Assembly: GCA_019752775.1 (NCBI GenBank)
Contig: JAIELU010000244.1
Location: forward strand, 1 to 8,025
Length of the DNA stretch: 8,025 nt
Source of the DNA: Campylobacterales bacterium
Lineage (GTDB): Bacteria; Campylobacterota; Campylobacteria; Campylobacterales; Arcobacteraceae
Direction of reading: 5' to 3'
Each line of letters begins with the position of its first letter. The first letter of the stretch is position 1. The translations under genes and the position numbers were made by a program. The notes beneath the pieces are model-generated. The model made no database searches and had not been told where the DNA came from. It saw only the letters and a program-made list of their open reading frames with translations. Positions 5,047 to 8,025 of this stretch are shown piece by piece.

Positions 5047-7857
5047 TTATGCTTGATAAATTTTTACCGCACATTTTTTAAAGTCAGTTTGACCTGATTG
5101 TGGACAAGTTGCATCTAAACAAACTTTATTGATAAATACTTTTTCATCAAACCAAGGTACAAATACTAAACCTCTTGATGGTCTATTTCTTCCTCTTGTT
5201 TCAACTCTTGCTTTTACTTTTCCTCTTCTTGATTCAACCCAACATAATGCACCTTGTTTTACACCGTATGTAATAGCATCTTCAGGATGCATATAACATA
5301 ATGCTTCTGGAACAGCTCTATAAAGTTCTGGAACCCTCATAGTCATAGTTCCTGAATGCCAATGCTCTAGTACTCTTCCTGTACATAACCAAACTGGATA
5401 TTCAGTTGATGGAATTTCCGGTGGATCCATATATGGTCTTGCAAAAATTTTCGCTTTATTTTTTAATGATTTTTTAGTTTGGTCTTTAACACCTAATAAA
5501 TCTCCTTGAGCTAACTCTTTTGCTAATGTTCCATAGAATGCAAAATCACTATCTGGATTTGCTTTTTTAGCATAAGGATCATATTTAGTATTAAATCTCC
5601 ATTGTGTTTCTTTTCCATCAACAACTGGCCATTTTAATCCTCTTACTTTATGGTAAGTATCAAAGTCAGCTAAATCGTGTCCATGACCTCTTCCAAATCC
5701 AGCATACTCTTCAAATAAATATTTTTGAATAAAGAATCCATAACCTTTGAATACTTTTCCATCAGATCCTACAACTTTTCTTGAATCACCAAATCCTTCA
5801 CTATTATCATATCCAGCTTGAATAGGATCTTTTTGATCTAATTTGTAAGATTGAGCTTTTTTATTTGCAAATAAAATTTCAAACATAGTTGTATTTTCAT
5901 TATATCCCATAGCTTTTGCAGCTGCAATAACATCTGGAAGTTTGATTTCACCTTTTGAACTTAAAAGTGATTGTTCACCCCATAAATCTTTTACAGTAAA
6001 TCTTTTTGAAAGTTCAACCCATTGCCATGTATCAGACATTGCATCTCCAACTGGAACTACTTGTTGTCTCCAAAGTTGAGTTCTTCTTTCAGCATTTCCA
6101 TATCCACCCCATTTTTCATAAATCATGGCAGATGGTAAAATTAAGTCAGATACTTTTGCAGAAATTCCTGGGTATCCATCTGATGTTACGATGAAGTTAT
6201 CCATTTCTCTTGCTGCTTTAATCCAATGTGTTGCACTTGCTGTATCTTGGTATGGATTACAAACATTTACCCAAGCAAATTTGATATTTCCATCTTCAAT
6301 ATCTCTATGGATTTTCATAATATGTTGGTGACCTTTTGGATTTAAAGTTCCAGCAGGAATTGCCCATGCATTTTCAGTAATTTCTCTATGTTTTGGATTA
6401 TCTACCATCATATCAGCAGGTAATCTATGTGCAAATACTCCAACTTCTCTAGCTGTTCCACAAGCTGACGGTTGTCCTGTTAGTGAAAATGCTCCAGAAC
6501 CTGGTTTTGCTTGTTTATTTAATAAGAAGTGAACATTATAAGCTAAAGTATTTACCCATGTTCCTCTTGTGTGTTGGTTCATTCCCATTGTCCAGAAACT
6601 TACAACTTTTCTATCTTTTTCAATATATAAATCAGCTAATGCTTGAAGTTTTTTCTTAAATGCTTCAATATCTTCATCAGGATTTCCTTTTGAAATTTTT
6701 GCTACATAATCAAGTGTATAAGGTTCTAACGCTTTTTTGTAATCTTCAAATGAAATTTCCCAGTGTGCTAAACCTGTATTTTTGTTTACTAATTTATCAC
6801 CAGCTTTATATCCATAAGGAGCAAGAGCGGGAGCTTCAGTTTCAGATACGATTTTTTCCATTTCTTTAGAAACAGTTTGCATTTCTAAATCTGAATATTT
6901 TCCATCTACGATAGATTTTTCATCACTTCTTCTCATACCATAACCAATATTTACAGGACTTGCTGCAAATACAATATGTTCTTTAATGAAATCCCAATCA
7001 ATAGCTTCTGGACGATTATATACAATTTCTCTAGCAATATAATTCCATAAAGCAAGGTCAGTATTTGGAGTAAAAATGATTTCAATATCAGCAATATCAG
7101 AAGTTCTGTGTCTATATGTTGAAATATTTATAAGTTTTACTTTGTCTGGATTAGATAATTTTCTATCTGTTACCCTTGACCATAAAATAGGGTGCATTTC
7201 TGCCATATTTGAACCCCAAGTTACAACTGTATCTGTAAGCTCAATATCATCATAACAACCACTTGGTTCATCTATCCCAAAAGTTTGATAAAAACCAACA
7301 ACAGCAGATGCCATACAGTGTCTTGCATTTGGATCAATTGCATTTGATCTAAATCCAGCTTTCATCATTTTTTGAGCTGCATATCCTTCCATAATTGTAT
7401 GTTGTCCAGATGCAAAAACTGCAACTCCTTCAGGACCTTTTTCTTTAAGAGCAACTCTTATATGTTTTTCCATTTCATCAAAGGCTCTTTTCCAAGAAAC
7501 AGGAGCAAAATCAGCTTTTTTATCAAATTCACCTTTTGCATTAACTCTTAATAAAGGTTGTTTTAATCTATCAGCACCATACATGATTTTAGCATTAAAA
7601 TAACCTTTAATACAGTTAAGCCCTCTGTTTACAGGTGCTGCAGGATCACCTTTTACGGCAACAATTTTACCTTCTTTAGTAGCAAGCATAATCCCACAAC
7701 CAGTTCCACAGAAACGACAAGCTGCCTTGTCCCATCTCCATCCACCTTCAGCTACATTTGCTTGTGCTTGTAAATCAGCTGGTACACTCATACCAATTGC
7801 TGCTGCTGCACTTGCTGCTGCTGAACTTTTTAGGAAGTCTCTTCTTGAAAGCGACAT
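5047..7857 (-). CDS. napA: NapA, catalytic subunit of periplasmic nitrate reductase
   Basis: NapA reduces nitrate to nitrite in the periplasm. The 936-residue precursor begins with a twin-arginine signal (S-R-R-D-F-L-K, 4-10) and an Ala-rich region ending near A-Q-A (31-33). The [4Fe-4S] site is C47/C50/C54/C82 with K84 in C-I-K-G placed to link cluster and pterin. C181 in D-P-N-A-R-H-C-M-A-S is the expected molybdenum ligand. Cofactor-binding stretches include W-G-S-N-M-A-E (214-220), G-M-N-Q-H-T-R-G-T-W (425-434) and G-Q-P-S-A-C-G-T-A-R (461-470), and a C-terminal dinucleotide-binding domain covers about 815-936. It is about 108 residues longer than the E. coli precursor, much of it probably in an insert around 300-365, as is usual for Campylobacterota. 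AAGGAG (7868-7863) sits 5 nt before the ATG. It is the first operon gene, behind an FNR-type promoter. Confidence 0.98.
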   Translation of the reverse strand: MSLSRRDFLKSSAAASAAAAIGMSVPADLQAQANVAEGGWRWDKAACRFCGTGCGIMLATKEGKIVAVKGDPAAPVNRGLNCIKGYFNAKIMYGADRLKQPLLRVNAKGEFDKKADFAPVSWKRAFDEMEKHIRVALKEKGPEGVAVFASGQHTIMEGYAAQKMMKAGFRSNAIDPNARHCMASAVVGFYQTFGIDEPSGCYDDIELTDTVVTWGSNMAEMHPILWSRVTDRKLSNPDKVKLINISTYRHRTSDIADIEIIFTPNTDLALWNYIAREIVYNRPEAIDWDFIKEHIVFAASPVNIGYGMRRSDEKSIVDGKYSDLEMQTVSKEMEKIVSETEAPALAPYGYKAGDKLVNKNTGLAHWEISFEDYKKALEPYTLDYVAKISKGNPDEDIEAFKKKLQALADLYIEKDRKVVSFWTMGMNQHTRGTWVNTLAYNVHFLLNKQAKPGSGAFSLTGQPSACGTAREVGVFAHRLPADMMVDNPKHREITENAWAIPAGTLNPKGHQHIMKIHRDIEDGNIKFAWVNVCNPYQDTASATHWIKAAREMDNFIVTSDGYPGISAKVSDLILPSAMIYEKWGGYGNAERRTQLWRQQVVPVGDAMSDTWQWVELSKRFTVKDLWGEQSLLSSKGEIKLPDVIAAAKAMGYNENTTMFEILFANKKAQSYKLDQKDPIQAGYDNSEGFGDSRKVVGSDGKVFKGYGFFIQKYLFEEYAGFGRGHGHDLADFDTYHKVRGLKWPVVDGKETQWRFNTKYDPYAKKANPDSDFAFYGTLAKELAQGDLLGVKDQTKKSLKNKAKIFARPYMDPPEIPSTEYPVWLCTGRVLEHWHSGTMTMRVPELYRAVPEALCYMHPEDAITYGVKQGALCWVESRRGKVKARVETRGRNRPSRGLVFVPWFDEKVFINKVCLDATCPQSGQTDFKKCAVKIYQA

Positions 7858-7894
7858 CTTTTCTCCTTTTTTGAAATATAATTCTTTACACTGA

Positions 7895-7900
7895 ATTGTA
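7895..7900 (-). promoter_or_regulatory. Putative -10 element of the nap operon promoter
   Basis: TACAAT (minus strand, 7900-7895) differs from TATAAT by one base. With it as the -10, transcription would start near 7888, leaving a leader of about 31 nt before the napA ATG. The FNR-type box at 7923-7936 is then centred at -41.5, the classical class II activator position. No convincing separate -35 is seen, as expected for an activator-dependent promoter. The start site is inferred, not observed. Confidence 0.6.
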
Positions 7901-7922
7901 ACACTTAAGCTTTTATTTACAG

Positions 7923-7936
7923 TTGACCTGTATCAA
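7923..7936. promoter_or_regulatory. FNR/CRP-family operator (TTGAC-N4-ATCAA) between napA and the divergent gene
   Basis: TTGACCTGTATCAA matches the FNR consensus TTGAT-N4-ATCAA at nine of ten conserved bases; the same site reads TTGAT-N4-GTCAA on the minus strand. It lies 66 bases from the napA start and 64 from the divergent start. Crp/Fnr-family regulators (FNR in proteobacteria, Nss proteins in Wolinella, NssR in Campylobacter) are known to control nap or nitrosative-stress genes, so a regulator of this family is expected. Which member binds cannot be read from the site. The Campylobacter NssR motif TTAAC-N4-GTTAA is not matched. Confidence 0.75.
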
Positions 7937-7958
7937 GACCATAAAATCTTCATTAAGG

Positions 7959-7964
7959 TACAAT
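7959..7964 (+). promoter_or_regulatory. Putative -10 element of the divergent promoter
   Basis: TACAAT on the plus strand is identical to the napA-side hexamer and lies at the same distance (32 bp centre to centre) from the FNR-type box, which would again sit at -41.5 for a start near 7971. TAATAT at 7974-7979 is an alternative -10. The leader to the ATG at 8000 would be about 29 nt. Confidence 0.5.
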
Positions 7965-7999
7965 TTTTCCATGTAATATAAGAATTGAAGGATGAATAA

Positions 8000-8025
8000 A
8001 TGGCATTTCATAGCTACATAAGAGC
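8000..8025 (+). CDS. 5' end of a divergent gene of unknown function
   Basis: Only eight full codons are in the window (M-A-F-H-S-Y-I-R) plus the first two bases of the next. The ATG has a good ribosome site, GAAGGA (7987-7992), with a 7-nt gap. An overlapping ATG at 7992 leads to a stop after nine codons (TAA at 8019-8021) and is discarded. The product cannot be identified from this length. I have a faint recollection of similar N-termini in TrpD2/YbiB-like phosphoribosyltransferase-fold proteins, but this is a guess. It shares the spacer and probably the FNR-type box with napA, so anaerobic or nitrate-linked expression is likely. Confidence 0.6.

Noticed and set aside
5041..5054. Short inverted repeat AAGC-N6-GCTT at the napA end
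   Set aside because: A 4-bp stem over the napA stop is too small to argue for a terminator or processing site between napA and napG.
7923..7928. TTGACC read as a sigma70 -35 for the plus strand
   Set aside because: At 16-18 bp spacing no TATAAT-like hexamer follows; the FNR-type half-site reading with TACAAT at class II distance is better.
1..8025. Search for CRISPR arrays, tRNA/rRNA genes, insertion sequences and riboswitches
   Set aside because: No direct repeat arrays, RNA gene landmarks, transposase motifs or terminal repeats were seen; nearly all of 168-7857 is coding and no gene-free gap exceeds about 170 bases.

Overview
The window is AT-rich (roughly 30% GC by eye). It is dominated by a complete periplasmic nitrate reductase operon on the minus strand, in the order napA-napG-napH-napB-napF-napL-napD. 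This NapC-independent arrangement, with NapGH as quinol dehydrogenase and a NapL beta-propeller, is characteristic of Campylobacterota. Gene order matches the type known from Wolinella. The low GC and Aer/CetB-like PAS gene make an Arcobacter-group organism the best guess, but the window alone does not fix the genus.

Layout from left to right. Positions 1-113 are the ambiguous edge of a neighbouring locus, followed by a hairpin/T-tract terminator for plus-strand transcription (114-140). A 99-residue MIP18/DUF59 (SufT/PaaD-type) iron-sulphur assembly protein lies on the plus strand (168-467). A 14-bp perfect inverted repeat (473-501) separates it from the convergent nap transcript. On the minus strand, reading right to left, come napA (7857-5047), napG, napH, napB, napF, napL, napD and a stand-alone FAD-type PAS protein (936-493). 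The PAS gene begins one base after the napD stop, so it is probably the last gene of the operon. At the right edge the first codons of a divergent plus-strand gene start at 8000.

How the genes work together. NapH (membrane) and NapG (periplasmic side, Tat-exported) are thought to oxidise menaquinol and pass electrons to the dihaem cytochrome NapB. NapB reduces NapA, the Mo-bisMGD/[4Fe-4S] catalytic subunit that turns nitrate into nitrite. NapD and NapF are cytoplasmic maturation factors for NapA, and NapL is a periplasmic propeller of unclear role. Start and stop codons are tightly packed or overlap (napG/napH by 4 nt, napH/napB by 14 nt, napB/napF by 1 nt), which indicates one polycistronic unit.

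The most notable observations are two. The napA/divergent-gene spacer holds one FNR/CRP-type box, TTGAC-N4-ATCAA (7923-7936), with a TACAAT hexamer on each side at the same distance. Both hexamers fit class II promoters with the box centred at -41.5. The second is the Aer-like PAS protein coupled to the end of the nap operon, which suggests a link between nitrate respiration and redox or energy sensing. Apart from these two points, the window is a well-known respiratory system and I see no wholly new machinery in it.
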